From the NCBI GenBank assembly GCA_037178625.1, contig CM074138.1, forward strand, positions 2,666,001 through 2,730,000: a stretch of 64,000 bases of DNA. The letters are read 5' to 3'. The notes beneath the pieces are model-generated. The model saw only the letters and a list, made by a program, of their open reading frames with translations, had not been told where the DNA came from and did no database searches. Positions 51,780-62,300 of the stretch are shown here, piece by piece (position 1 is the first letter of the stretch; every line of letters begins with the position of its first letter). This DNA comes from Skeletonema tropicum. Taxonomy: Eukaryota > Bacillariophyta > Thalassiosirophyceae > Thalassiosirales > Thalassiosiraceae. The position numbers were made by a program, and so were the translations under genes.

Positions 51780-54164
51780 ATGGTAACCAAGACGGTCATA
51801 TGCGTCACTAAATCCGAAGCCGCAGCCTTGGCCGCCACAGAGTCATGGTCATCGGCCGAGGCAAACTCAATCATCAACAATGCTCCCACCAAAGAGATCT
51901 TGAACACAAACGAAGAAGAAGTGTTGGCACCGCTATCATGCAATCGTCCCAGTTCGACTACAAGAGCACAACATCCCTCATTTGCAAATTATTCTGGCCG
52001 AGGAGGAGGAGGAGGAAAGAAAAGATCTCATCCATCTTCTGCTCCGAATGCAAATGCGTCATCGTCATATTATTACAACAGTCACAACAACTTTACCAAC
52101 ACTAGGATGTTCCCTCTTGTACCACCTTCCAATCATCATCATCAGTGGCCAAGAAGTCAGAATTATCCACAGTACTACTTTCCCTACTACTTTCCTCCCA
52201 TGTCTTATTCACAGCACTTTCAGCCATCGATCTATCATAATCAACAACAACAAATGAATCAACAACTAAACTCATCGAATGATCGAATCACCACCACCAA
52301 TAACAATAATCTGACTCATCATCACAAGCGCCAAAAGGTCGACGCCGACGCCACTGATACATTCATTCTCAATAGAAGCAATGTTCCACCACAACAACCA
52401 CCCATACCCAAAAGCAAAGGAGGTCGAATCGACAACAACAAAAACGGTTCTTCTTCCTCAAAATACACTGGTGTCTATTGTGACAAGCTAAGGAACAACA
52501 AAAAATGGCAGGCAGCACGAATCTCGATCCACGGTAAGGAGCAGCGACGTATTGGCCTTTATGAGGATGAGGAGGAGGCTGCAGCAGTGGATTATGCAAG
52601 AGCAGTATTCAAGTATAAAGATCAAGGAGATTTGGAGAAGCAGAAGTCGAATGTCATTGATTTGAGCGACGTTCCACCGCAGCCACCCATACCCAAAAGC
52701 AAAGGGCGGATGAAGGAGGGATCGTCAAAATATACTGGTATCTCTTTCCTAAAGAAAAGAAATAAATGGGAGGCACGCATTGAGTTGGATGGGAAGTTTC
52801 GATGCATTGGCCTTTATGAGGATGAGGAGGAGGCTGCAGTCGACTACGCAAGAGCAGTGTTCAAGTACAAAACGCAAGGAGATTCGAAGAAGCAGCAAAA
52901 GTCGAATGTCATTGATTTGAGCGACGTTCCGCCGCAGCCACCCATACCCAAAAGCAAAGGGCGGATGAAGGAGGGATCGTCAAAATATACTGGTATCTCT
53001 TTCCTAAAGAAAAGAAATAAATGGGAGGCACGCATTGAGTTGGATGGGAAGTTTCGATGCATTGGCCTTTATGAGGATGAGGAGGAGGCTGCAGTCGACT
53101 ACGCAAGAGCAGTGTTCAAGTACAAAACGCAAGGAGATTCGAAGAAGCAGCAAAAGTCGAATGTCATTGATTTGAGCGACGTTCCACCGCAGCCACCCAT
53201 ACCCAAAAGCAAAGGGCGGATGAAGGAGGGTTCATCAAAATATACTGGTATCTCTTTCCTAAAGAAAAGAAATAAATGGGAGGCACGCATTGAGTTGGAT
53301 GGGAAGTTTCGATGCATTGGCCTTTATGAGGATGAGGAGGAGGCTGCAGTCGACTACGCAAGAGCAGTGTTCAAGTACAAAACGCAAGGAGATTCGAAGA
53401 AGCAGCAAAAGTCGAATGTCATTGATTTGAGCGACGTTCCGCCGCAGCCACCCATACCCAAAAGCAAAGGGCGGATGAAGGAGGGATCGTCAAAATATAC
53501 TGGTATCTCTTTCCTAAAGAAAAGAAATAAATGGGAGGCACGCATTGAGTTGGATGGGAAGTTTCGATGCATTGGCCTTTATGAGGATGAGGAGGAGGCT
53601 GCAGTCGACTACGCAAGAGCAGTGTTCAAGTACAAAACGCAAGGAGATTCGAAGAAGCAGCAAAAGTCGAATGTCATTGATTTGAGCGACGTTCCACCGC
53701 AGCCACCCATACCCAAAAGCAAAGGGCGGATGAAGGAGGGTTCATCAAAATATACTGGTATCTCTTTCCTAAAGAAAAGAAATAAATGGGAGGCACGCAT
53801 TGAGTTGGATGGGAAGTTTCGATGCATTGGCCTTTATGAGGATGAGGAGGAGGCTGCAGTCGACTACGCAAGAGCAGTGTTCAAGTACAAAACGCAAGGA
53901 GATTCGAAGAAGCAGCAAAAGTCGAATGTCATTGATTTGAGCGACGTTCCACCGCAGCCACCCATACCCAAAAGCAAAGGGCGGATGAAGGAGGGATCGT
54001 CAAAATATACTGGTATCTCTTTCCTAAAGAAAAGAAATAAATGGGAGGCACGCATTGAGTTGGATGGGAAGTTTCGATGCGTTGGCCTTTACGAGAATGA
54101 GGAGGAAGCTGCAATCGATTATGCAAGAGCAGTGTTCAAGTACAAAAGACAAAAGCGCAAATAA
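51780..54164 (+). CDS. Multi-AP2-domain protein A (seven AP2 domains)
   Basis: 794 residues from ATG 51780. The N-terminus (MVTKTVICVTKSEAAALAAT ESWSSAEANSIIN) is paralogous to AP2 gene B. It then lacks the Cys repeats of B (a CNRPSSTTRAQHPS remnant is left) and has His/Asn/Gln/Tyr-rich sequence to about residue 200. Seven AP2/ERF-type domains follow, each SKYTG(I/V)..K..NKW.A.I...GK.R.IGLYEDEEEAA.DYARAVFKYK. The first is divergent. The other six are 85-residue (255-bp) units almost identical in DNA, starting about 52646, 52901, 53156, 53411, 53666 and 53921. Linkers carry VIDLSDVPPQPPIPKSKGR. Predicted DNA-binding, nuclear. In plants AP2 proteins have one or two domains; arrays this long are unusual. 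Copy number may be misassembled. Confidence 0.88.
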   Translation: MVTKTVICVTKSEAAALAATESWSSAEANSIINNAPTKEILNTNEEEVLAPLSCNRPSSTTRAQHPSFANYSGRGGGGGKKRSHPSSAPNANASSSYYYNSHNNFTNTRMFPLVPPSNHHHQWPRSQNYPQYYFPYYFPPMSYSQHFQPSIYHNQQQQMNQQLNSSNDRITTTNNNNLTHHHKRQKVDADATDTFILNRSNVPPQQPPIPKSKGGRIDNNKNGSSSSKYTGVYCDKLRNNKKWQAARISIHGKEQRRIGLYEDEEEAAAVDYARAVFKYKDQGDLEKQKSNVIDLSDVPPQPPIPKSKGRMKEGSSKYTGISFLKKRNKWEARIELDGKFRCIGLYEDEEEAAVDYARAVFKYKTQGDSKKQQKSNVIDLSDVPPQPPIPKSKGRMKEGSSKYTGISFLKKRNKWEARIELDGKFRCIGLYEDEEEAAVDYARAVFKYKTQGDSKKQQKSNVIDLSDVPPQPPIPKSKGRMKEGSSKYTGISFLKKRNKWEARIELDGKFRCIGLYEDEEEAAVDYARAVFKYKTQGDSKKQQKSNVIDLSDVPPQPPIPKSKGRMKEGSSKYTGISFLKKRNKWEARIELDGKFRCIGLYEDEEEAAVDYARAVFKYKTQGDSKKQQKSNVIDLSDVPPQPPIPKSKGRMKEGSSKYTGISFLKKRNKWEARIELDGKFRCIGLYEDEEEAAVDYARAVFKYKTQGDSKKQQKSNVIDLSDVPPQPPIPKSKGRMKEGSSKYTGISFLKKRNKWEARIELDGKFRCVGLYENEEEAAIDYARAVFKYKRQKRK

Positions 54165-55010
54165 TAGAGTGAGGCATAAGATGCTTCATATCTCTTCATT
54201 AATTTCGAATTGAGTGACTCTTCAACACTTTATCATCATATATAGTTTCCGCCAAGTAAAAGTGTAGTTCAACATGGCAACTCGCGCATACACCAGCCAA
54301 ACACCATCCAACACCCTCCAACAAGCCAAGGACATCCATCCTCCACAAGCAGGCAACATCATCTGTAAATCAGAACAAGCCAAGCAACAGAAACTCAGAC
54401 TCATCCACCTACTATACTACATCCAACTCTTCGGAAGAGAAGTAGAAGTCCGAACAGCTCAGCCAGACTCAAAGCCCTCTCCATTGTCTACCACAAACAC
54501 AAAGACCCAAAGTCCAAATCATCATTCAACGCCGCCACATGAGCCCTTTATTGTACTCTCTAATCAACTATTGTACAGATAATACACTGAATGGCATTGC
54601 CTGCCCTCTGCGTACCAAATATCTAAAACCCGCTACCCTACTAGCATGTGTCTGGGGGGCTTTAGGTTATTTCTGTGCTACGGTAACTACGTATCACTGA
54701 TATATTGCAAACAAGAAAAGAATCGTGGGGCTTTAGGTTACCTTATTTCTGTGCTACGGTAAACTACGTAGGTGACAAAATTGGCGCCAACCATCATTCT
54801 TTCCGCGAGCCGCGAGCGTTCGGATTGTGATGTGACTGATTGATCAGCCATAAGCTGACCATCATCGTCGACGGCCTTCATCGTGCCTCATCATAGACTA
54901 AGCCACTACTAGCTCACTCTTTTCTTCGCCCGATCATATTCACTTGAGTCGTCAAGAATTTTTCCGTAGTAGCATGCGTCCAAAGCTCTTCTCTGCTATC
55001 GAGAGCTACG
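54165..55010. other. Spacer between AP2 genes A and B
   Basis: Contains the small frame 54274-54582 listed separately and two copies of the GGGGCTTTAGGTTA...GTGCTACGGTAA module (54657-54710 and 54727-54770), about 240-350 bp upstream of AP2 gene B. Confidence 0.5.
54274..54582 (+). CDS. Hypothetical small ORF downstream of AP2 gene A
   Basis: 102 codons from an ATG. No family recognised. Its DNA is paralogous to 56715-56999 downstream of AP2 gene B (shared GGAAGAGAAGTAGAAGTC, CAAAGCCCTCTCCA), so it moved with the AP2 duplication. The two frames diverge around indels, so both may be remnants of one older gene. Confidence 0.3.
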   Translation: MATRAYTSQTPSNTLQQAKDIHPPQAGNIICKSEQAKQQKLRLIHLLYYIQLFGREVEVRTAQPDSKPSPLSTTNTKTQSPNHHSTPPHEPFIVLSNQLLYR

Positions 55011-56678
55011 ATGGTGTCTCTGACCGTCATACGCATCACTCCCGCTGAAGCTGCAGCATTGGCCGCTACAGAATCATGGTCATCGGCGGAGGCTGATTCA
55101 ATCATCAACAGCGCTGTCACCGAACAAATCAACACAGACACAGAATGCGACAGAAAACTATGCAACCGTCCTAGCTGCACCAAAAGAGCACAACATCCCT
55201 CACCCCTCTGCTGGATACATGGCGCCAAAGATTCTATCTGCAGCTATACTGGATGCAGTAATAAAGGCATTCTACACGGCTTGTGTCCCGATCATGGTGG
55301 GCTGGTTCAGTTATGTCGTCAAAGAGGATGCATAAACGTGGTAGATTTCGAGAAAAGGGGCGGCCTTTGTTATATTCATCAGACTGGTGAGGACTCATCA
55401 GATGATGACTCTGATGATGATGAAGAGATTCGGCTTTGCAGTTTCAAAGGATGCATCAATGGTGCTACAACCGATGAGGGTATTTGTGATATGCATTCAA
55501 CGTACCATAATAATGAAAGTCGAGAAGAGAAAAAACGTACTCTCCCATCGGATGATTCAATCAGCAACAAAGAGACGAAGAAGAGCCGGAAGGCTGATGC
55601 GTTCATGCTTGATTTGAGCGATGTTCCACCACAGCCAACAATACCCAAAAGCAAAGGGCGAATCAAAGAGGGAGCTTCAAAATACACGGGTGTCTCTTTT
55701 GACAAATCAATCAACAAATGGATAGCAAGAATCAAAGTCGAGGGGAAACCGCGATTCATTGGTGATTATGAGAATGAAGAAGAAGCAGCAACTGATTATG
55801 CACGTGCAGTATTCAAGTACAAAGGTCAAGGAAATCTGGGCAAAGCGAAGAAGAAAAGGAAAAGGGCGCCGATTGATTTAAGCGGCGTTCCACAACAGAA
55901 GCCAATACCTAAACACGGTGGGCATAAGAAAGATGGAGCTTCGTCGAAATACACTGGTGTCCATCTTGAAAAATCAACAAACAAATGGACATCACAAATC
56001 ACGATCAAGGGGAAGCAGCGATTCATTGGCTCGTATGAGAAGGAAGAAGAAGCTGCGGCTGATTATGCACGTGCATTATTGAAATACAAAGGTCAAGGAG
56101 AACTGGACAAAGCGATGGAGAAGAGCATGTCAAGGGGACAAAACACCTTAGTAATTGATTTGAGCGGCGTTCCATCACAGAAGCCAATACCTAAAATGAA
56201 AGGACAAATCAAAGAGGGAGCTTCAAAATACGCTGGTGTATCTTTCGTTAAAGGAGCAAATCAGTGGAAGTGGAGGGCGATAATCAGGATCGACGGAATG
56301 AGCCGATGCGTTGGCACTTACGATACAGAGGAAGAAGCCGCTTCTGATTACGCTCGTGCATTTTTCAAGTACAGAGGAGGTCAAGAAGCGCTACACAAAG
56401 AGAGGATACGGACTTCTGGACAAACCAGAATTGATTTGAGCGATGTCCCCCCACAGCCTCTAATACTTAGCCGCAGGAGGGGTTTTAAGAACGAGAATGG
56501 GGCTTCAAAATACACTGGTACTTGTTTTTATAAAGCAATAAATAAATGGCAGGCGCAAATACATATTGAAGGGAAGCAGCGAATCATTGGTTATTATGAG
56601 AACGAGGAAGCAGCAGCAGCTGATTACGCTCGTGCGGTATTCAAATACAAAAAGCAAAAGCACAATAGCAGCAAGTAG
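55011..56678 (+). CDS. AP2-domain protein B with N-terminal Cys/His repeats (four AP2 domains)
   Basis: 555 residues. After the N-terminus shared with gene A (ITPAEAAALAATESWSSAEA) there are four Cys/His units at residues ~45-165: C-x4-C...PLCWIHGA, CSYTGCSNKG-LHGLCPDHGG, CRQRGCINV...GGLCYIHQ, CSFKGCINGA...GICDMHS. These resemble the repeats of the 16082 gene and probably bind zinc. An acidic stretch (DSSDDDSDDDEE) separates units three and four. Four diverged AP2 domains follow, each with SKY(T/A)G...W...I...GK.R.IG.YE.EEEAA.DYARA..KY, joined by (I)DLS(D/G)VP.Q..IPK linkers. Likely a nuclear DNA-binding factor. Unlike gene A, the domains are diverged, so this may be closer to the ancestral form. 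Confidence 0.88.
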   Translation: MVSLTVIRITPAEAAALAATESWSSAEADSIINSAVTEQINTDTECDRKLCNRPSCTKRAQHPSPLCWIHGAKDSICSYTGCSNKGILHGLCPDHGGLVQLCRQRGCINVVDFEKRGGLCYIHQTGEDSSDDDSDDDEEIRLCSFKGCINGATTDEGICDMHSTYHNNESREEKKRTLPSDDSISNKETKKSRKADAFMLDLSDVPPQPTIPKSKGRIKEGASKYTGVSFDKSINKWIARIKVEGKPRFIGDYENEEEAATDYARAVFKYKGQGNLGKAKKKRKRAPIDLSGVPQQKPIPKHGGHKKDGASSKYTGVHLEKSTNKWTSQITIKGKQRFIGSYEKEEEAAADYARALLKYKGQGELDKAMEKSMSRGQNTLVIDLSGVPSQKPIPKMKGQIKEGASKYAGVSFVKGANQWKWRAIIRIDGMSRCVGTYDTEEEAASDYARAFFKYRGGQEALHKERIRTSGQTRIDLSDVPPQPLILSRRRGFKNENGASKYTGTCFYKAINKWQAQIHIEGKQRIIGYYENEEAAAADYARAVFKYKKQKHNSSK

Positions 56679-56714
56679 TTAGTAATCAAAGAAGTTTCAA
56701 TCCTATCATTATTG

Positions 56715-56999
56715 ATGGATTTGGATTTGAGAGAAGCAGTTACAATCTCTGGAGCGTCCATCCTCCACAAACAGACAACATCTGAAAATCAAAATAGGCC
56801 AATCACTACTACGGCGGCTCATACAGAAGCCCAGATCCGTCCACCTACTACATCCAACTTCCGAAGAGAAGTAGAAGTCTTCTTCGCAAACGGCTCAGCT
56901 ATACTCAAAGCCCTCTCCACTCTCTATACGGAGAACACAAAGGCCCACAAGTCCAAATTATCACTCAACGCCGCGATGAACCCTTTACTCTCTAATTAA
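56715..56999 (+). CDS. Hypothetical small ORF downstream of AP2 gene B
   Basis: 94 codons from ATG 56715 (MDLDLREAVTISGASILHKQ...). Paralogous DNA to 54274-54582. No domain recognised; possibly a remnant. Confidence 0.3.
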   Translation: MDLDLREAVTISGASILHKQTTSENQNRPITTTAAHTEAQIRPPTTSNFRREVEVFFANGSAILKALSTLYTENTKAHKSKLSLNAAMNPLLSN

Positions 57000-57257
57000 G
57001 TCTACAGATGATACTAGAGGAATACTTTGAATTGGAGTACAATTAAAGTCAACAATCGTCAACAAGGATTCACCTAACACCTTCCCCACAGATAGCCCTC
57101 AACGTGCGTAACAAATAACCTAAAACCCCATCATGCCAGCAGCCAGCAAAAAAATTGAACACCATGAGATAGAAGCGGCAGCCGGCGTAGGCAGGGCGGC
57201 AGGCAATACCAATAGCGACATCATCGTGGCAAGAGAGAGAGAGAGAGAGAGAGCAAG
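57000..57257. other. Upstream region of AP2 gene C
   Basis: Includes AACGTGCGTAACAAATAACC followed by TAAAACCCC (57102-57129), similar to the TAACCTAAAGCCCC module elsewhere, and a (GA)n run ending just before the start codon. Confidence 0.5.
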
Positions 57258-58523
57258 ATGGTAAGTGTTGTAGTCAAGCGCATCGCTCATCCAATCAAAG
57301 GCGGCAAAGAGACGAAGCGCCAGAAGGTGGTTGACTCTGATGCTGATGCACTCAAAATTGATTTGGATGGCGTTCCTCTACAACCACCGATACGCAAGCG
57401 TGCCAGTCAAATGAAAGAGGGGGCTTCAAAATACACTGGTGTCACTTTTGACAAACTGAAGAAAAAATGGAAGGCGAAAATTGTAATCAACGGAAAGACC
57501 CGATTCATTGGTGCCTATGGGAATGAAGAAGAAGCAGCCACTGATTATGCAAGAGCATTATTCAAATACAGAGGTCAAGGGGCAGTAGCTAAAAAGATTT
57601 CGAACATTATTGATTTGAGCGGTGTGCCTCCACAACCACCCATATCCAAAAGTGCGAATGATATTACGAAGAGTTCATCAAAATACCTTGGTGTCAATTT
57701 CCACGCAAATAAGTGGCATGCGAGAATATTTATCGACGGAAAGCAACGGAGCATCGGCTCTTACGAAAATGAGGAAGATGCAGCATCTAATTATGCTCGT
57801 GCAGTAGTCAAATACAAAGGTCAGGATAAACTGGACAAATTGAGGGCACAAGCAGCGATGGGACAAAAAATCTCTTCAGGCTCTCAAAAAATTGTAATCG
57901 ATTTGAGTGATGTTCCGCCACAACAACGAATACTCAAAAGCAAAGGTCGAATCAAAGAGGGTTCCTCAAAATACACTGGTGTCTCTTTTGACAAACTGAA
58001 GAAGAAATGGATTGTGACAATAAAGATCGAGGGGAGGCAGAGATACGTTGGCTCTTACGAGAATGAGGAAGAAGCAGCATCTGATTATGCAAGAGCAGTT
58101 TTCAAGTACAAAGATCATGAGTCCCTAAACAAAGCAAAGGAACAAACCGCGACGGAGCAAATCTCGTCAGAGTCTCAAACTGCAATCGGTTTGGGCGATG
58201 TTCTGCCACAACCACCAGTCCCCAAAGCAAAAAAGCATATCAAAAGGGGGGCACTGGACAGAGCCAGGGGGGAGAAAGTTGATTTAAGTGATGTTCCGTC
58301 ACAACAGCCAATCCTCAAACCGTCTTTCAAACGCGGTGGTCGCGTAAAGGAGGGGGCGTCAAAGTATGCAGGTGTCACTTTCTACAACAATATAAATAAA
58401 TGGGGGGCGAGAATTTTCATCGATGGAGAGCAATTCAACATCGGTTATTACGAGAATGAGATAGAAGCTGCAACTGATTATGCAAGAGCAGTATTCAAGT
58501 ACAAAAAGAAAAGGCACGAATGA
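57258..58523 (+). CDS. Multi-AP2-domain protein C (four AP2 domains)
   Basis: 421 residues. A short basic N-terminus without the Cys repeats or the shared N-terminal segment of A and B. Four AP2 domains: SKYTGVTFDKLKKKWKAKIV, SKYLGVNFHANKWHARIF, SKYTGVSFDKLKKKWIVTIK, SKYAGVTFYNNINKWGARIF, each ending in EEEAA.DYARA..KY. The second is slightly short. Between the third and fourth lies an extended linker with two LSDVP/LGDVLPQPP-type motifs, which may be the scar of a deleted domain. Ends FKYKKKRHE, like the KRQKRK tail of gene A. Third member of a tandem AP2 cluster in the same direction. Confidence 0.88.
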   Translation: MVSVVVKRIAHPIKGGKETKRQKVVDSDADALKIDLDGVPLQPPIRKRASQMKEGASKYTGVTFDKLKKKWKAKIVINGKTRFIGAYGNEEEAATDYARALFKYRGQGAVAKKISNIIDLSGVPPQPPISKSANDITKSSSKYLGVNFHANKWHARIFIDGKQRSIGSYENEEDAASNYARAVVKYKGQDKLDKLRAQAAMGQKISSGSQKIVIDLSDVPPQQRILKSKGRIKEGSSKYTGVSFDKLKKKWIVTIKIEGRQRYVGSYENEEEAASDYARAVFKYKDHESLNKAKEQTATEQISSESQTAIGLGDVLPQPPVPKAKKHIKRGALDRARGEKVDLSDVPSQQPILKPSFKRGGRVKEGASKYAGVTFYNNINKWGARIFIDGEQFNIGYYENEIEAATDYARAVFKYKKKRHE

Positions 58524-59150
58524 GTATTAGTAGAGAGAAGTGTGAGGTGCTTCAACCTCTTTGTTATTTGGATTTGAGTGAAGCAATCTCAAGACGTTTA
58601 TTCCGATACAAGTGCAGGCTAGGTGATGAAACCACCTTGGGGAGTGGCTATGCCTATGCATGAAGTGTAACTGCAGCGACGATAGGAAGGCACAAGGCAC
58701 AGATCACTAACAATGTAAAGCAAAAACTATCCTGTCAACTGTGTATGTCCCAGCCTTCGAGGCATCAGTCAATAACTACTTGAACCAAAGACTTGAACAT
58801 ACTTCTCTATGAAATGAAGATTTATCTCTGCGCATCCAAACGATATTCTCTCATCGGCGTCATATATTATGTAATCAAGTGAAACGTAGGGCTTCCTACT
58901 CTCACTCTCACTCTCACTCTCACATGCGCACACCTTCCTGAGGTGCTCTATATCCAATCTCAGCATCATCCATCTCGACGACCTCCATACTTTCTCGCGC
59001 AGCCTTTTTGCTCACAGCCATGAGCCAATCATACATAGCTACGCCAATAGATATTCTCGTGTATCTTCGCCCGATGGACGTTTTTTACATATTGCTTCTG
59101 TCCAATCTAGCTAACAATTGAGCTTATTATTGATCAATAGATGTAACGAA
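58524..59150. other. Intergenic
   Basis: No gene. A TCTCAC microsatellite lies at about 58897-58922. Confidence 0.5.
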
Positions 59151-59347
59151 TAGAATTATTATGACTTAAAATATAAAGGAAACGATCAACGTTTTTGGAT
59201 TCGGTTGCTTTCATTGGCGATGGAGGATTCCGAAACATATTGAGAAACGAGAAACCAGATAAAGCATTCCGAAACATATTGAGAAACGAGAAACCAGATA
59301 ACATAAATATGAATTTGATTGATGTCCGACACTACGTAGGTGTGACA
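59151..59347 (-). repeat. 3' LTR start of the Ty3/gypsy element
   Basis: On the minus strand, the purine-rich AGGAGGGGTAG after pol is followed by TGTCACACC at 59347, the expected LTR start. The LTR includes a tandem 38/39-bp duplication at about 59227-59303. The left limit is not defined, because the 5' LTR is outside the window. Confidence 0.55.
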
Positions 59348-59358
59348 TTCTACCCCTC

Positions 59359-62300
59359 CTAAGAGGGCGCAACGATTTGTTGTAAGACTTGAGGTGTAGG
59401 TTGCCTATAGGGCTTGACGCGTCGGATGTTGAGACGCTCTTGTAGATGTTGGGTGAGTTGAATAGTGATGTTACCATTGACATGGATTCTTGTGATAGTG
59501 AAGGGGCCCTTCCAACGATCATCGAGTTTGGCAGGATCGAAGATCTTCTTCATGACTTGTTCTCCAACGCGATAATCGTAGCTGTACCGCTTGGCGTTGA
59601 GTCGTTTGGCATCCTTGTCGACACGGCGTTGGCGGCGAAGGTTGATCTCGTTCATATCATATTGAACTGGAAGGTTGAAGATCATATCGCGTCCAAAGGC
59701 CAGTGCTGCTGGGGCATACCCAGTAGATTGCGACGGGGTTGCACGGATAGAACTGAGAGTATCAGATAAGATTGTTCCCATCAAGTCTTCGGCTTCAGTC
59801 AAGGTGCGAGGGTTGTGATTGGAAAGTTGAGCTCGAATGGAGTTTCCCATAGTAAGATGCAGGCGTTCGATGATCGCATTGCTTTGGGGGTTACGAGCTG
59901 TCGATGGGGCTGATGCAATACCAGCATCGTGCAACAACCGCTGGAACTGAGGTCCAATAAATTCACCACCTTGATCATGAGCGCAAACTTCGGGTCTTGG
60001 ATATCTTGAGAGCCATAATTCATTGAACTTGCGAGCTACGTTTTCGCTAGTCTTGCGCTTGATCATGATGGCATCTGGGTAACCAGTGGCACGATCGATT
60101 GCCGTCAGGGCATAGAACTCATAGGCTTTACCGTGTCGTCCTGATGTTTTGACATACCACGGGCCCACAAGGTCTACGTCACATTGCTTCCATGGATTGA
60201 GATCTTGTACTTGACGTGGAGGGAAATGGCCATAGCCGCGTTGGCCAATCTTTGTGCGCTGACAAACATCGCACGAAAAGGCTGCTATTCGGGCTGCTAA
60301 TTGGGGATGATAGAACTTGGAAAGTGCATAAGTAACTGCCTTTGCTCCTGGATGATTCAACAGGAGGTGGAAGTATTCAATCGCGGCATCCACGGCATTG
60401 TCTGTGAGGACTATCTTCAAGGTCGATTCATCTTGAGGAGTAGGGCTATAGCAAATCAGCGACGTATCATGGCGACCAAACGTTCGACGATGGTAGAACG
60501 TTGGGGAAGTAGTGAGCTTCTGCTGAAGGGTAGGACAGCGGCTCTGCTCTTCCGCAAGCCATTGATAGCGCAAAGGGTTCTGGACGGTAGAAGGAAGATT
60601 CATGAACTGTTGCAATTGATGTAGCGGGAACTCGTCATCACTGGCCAACTCTGCTAGTTGTTCTTCAAAGATGCTGGGGTCTTCATCTTGATTGACATCT
60701 TGGGGAACTGGATTGAATTGAACTGGAGTAGGGGATAGTTCATCCTGCCTCTTCTCGGCTCCTGAGAAATCAAACTTGGGGAGTCGACTGTACGCGTCCG
60801 CTAGCACATTAAGCTTGCCTGGATGATAGAACCAGTCGGCATGAAAAGATTCGAGGAAACATCTCCAACGAAGGACTCTCTGACTGTTCAAGTTAGAGAA
60901 TGTAAGGTTGCGATGGTCAGTGAAGATTTTGATCTTTGCTCCAAATAGCATGGTACGATATTCCGTGAGAGTGCTGACGATTGCCAGGAGCTCCTTCTCC
61001 ATCGTTGTGTATCGAGACTGTGCCGCCGAGAGTCTTTTGGAGTAATACGCAACAGGGCGCCCGCCTTGAAGTATGGCTGCTCCCAGTTGATAATCAGAAC
61101 TGTCCGTGTAGACTTCAAAAGGCTCATTGTGGTTGGGGTAGGCACACAAAGCATCACTTGCAATAACTTGCTTCACTTCCTGAAAAACTTTCTCTAATTC
61201 TGGAGTCCAAACGATCGGTGCTTTCTTCTTCTGAATACCGCGGATAAGTTGAGTGAACGGAGAGAGGAGATGGCTTCGTCGAGGCCAGAAGTCACGATAC
61301 CAGTTGATGAGGCCCACAAGCGTTCGCACTTCGCTAGCGTTGGTAGGCCGTTTCAAATCAAGAACCGCTTGAACTTTCTTCTGCCAAGGTTGAATGCCAT
61401 CCTTGGAGACCCAATGACCAAGGAAGTCCCCTTCTGCAATACCGAATTCGCACTTCAAAGGGTTAACACTAAACCCTGCCTCTTCAAGGCGCCTGAACAC
61501 TTCGTTGAGGGTGCGTGTATGGTCTTCCCAAGTATCTGACCATATGGCGATGTCGTCAATGTAAACTTCAACGTCATCTAAATCTCGAAGAACTTCCTCA
61601 ATAACTGACTGCGCAAATGCCGGAGAGTTGCGGAGACCCATAGGAGCTCTCGTCCAACGAAAGAGACCGAACGGTGTTGATATAGTGGTGAGGTCCTTAG
61701 CTTTGTCCGTCAATTCAAACGAATAGAACATCATGCTCAAATCAAGTTTCGTCATGTACTGGAATCCCGAACGTTTTCGGATCAGGTCCTGGATGATAGG
61801 GAGAGTATAATCCTTGGGTTTGATGACCTTATTGAGCTCACGTAGATCTGCTATGAAACGAACTTTGCCATCTTTCTTGGGAACAATAAACGAAGGCAGT
61901 CCCCATGCAGACGGGCCAGAGACTCTTTCAAGAACACCTATGTCGATGAGACGCAGCAACTCCTTCTTGAATGTTTCCATATGGACTCGAGGAGTAGGGT
62001 AAGGCCGCCGAAAAACTGGTTGTGCTCCTGGTTGTAATTCAATATCCATCTTGGCTCCTTTGTAGACATGAAGCTTGCCGTCGAAGAGCTTGTAATGCTT
62101 GCGTAACATCTCGCTGAGGTCCTGGCGCTGAGTCGGAGACAGATGCTGACAATTCTCTTTGATGACCTCATCCACATTTATCTCGTCATAGGTTGAATCA
62201 GCAATTGACGTAGCGAAAGAGTCGAGGTAGTTCAGATCGTCATCTTCATCTTCAATGATGCATCCATCGATTGCTGCACTTAGTCGCTCCTTTGTAAAGT

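Noticed and set aside
52622..54126. Six minus strand ORFs repeated every 255 bp
   Set aside because: Antisense shadows of the AP2 repeat units.
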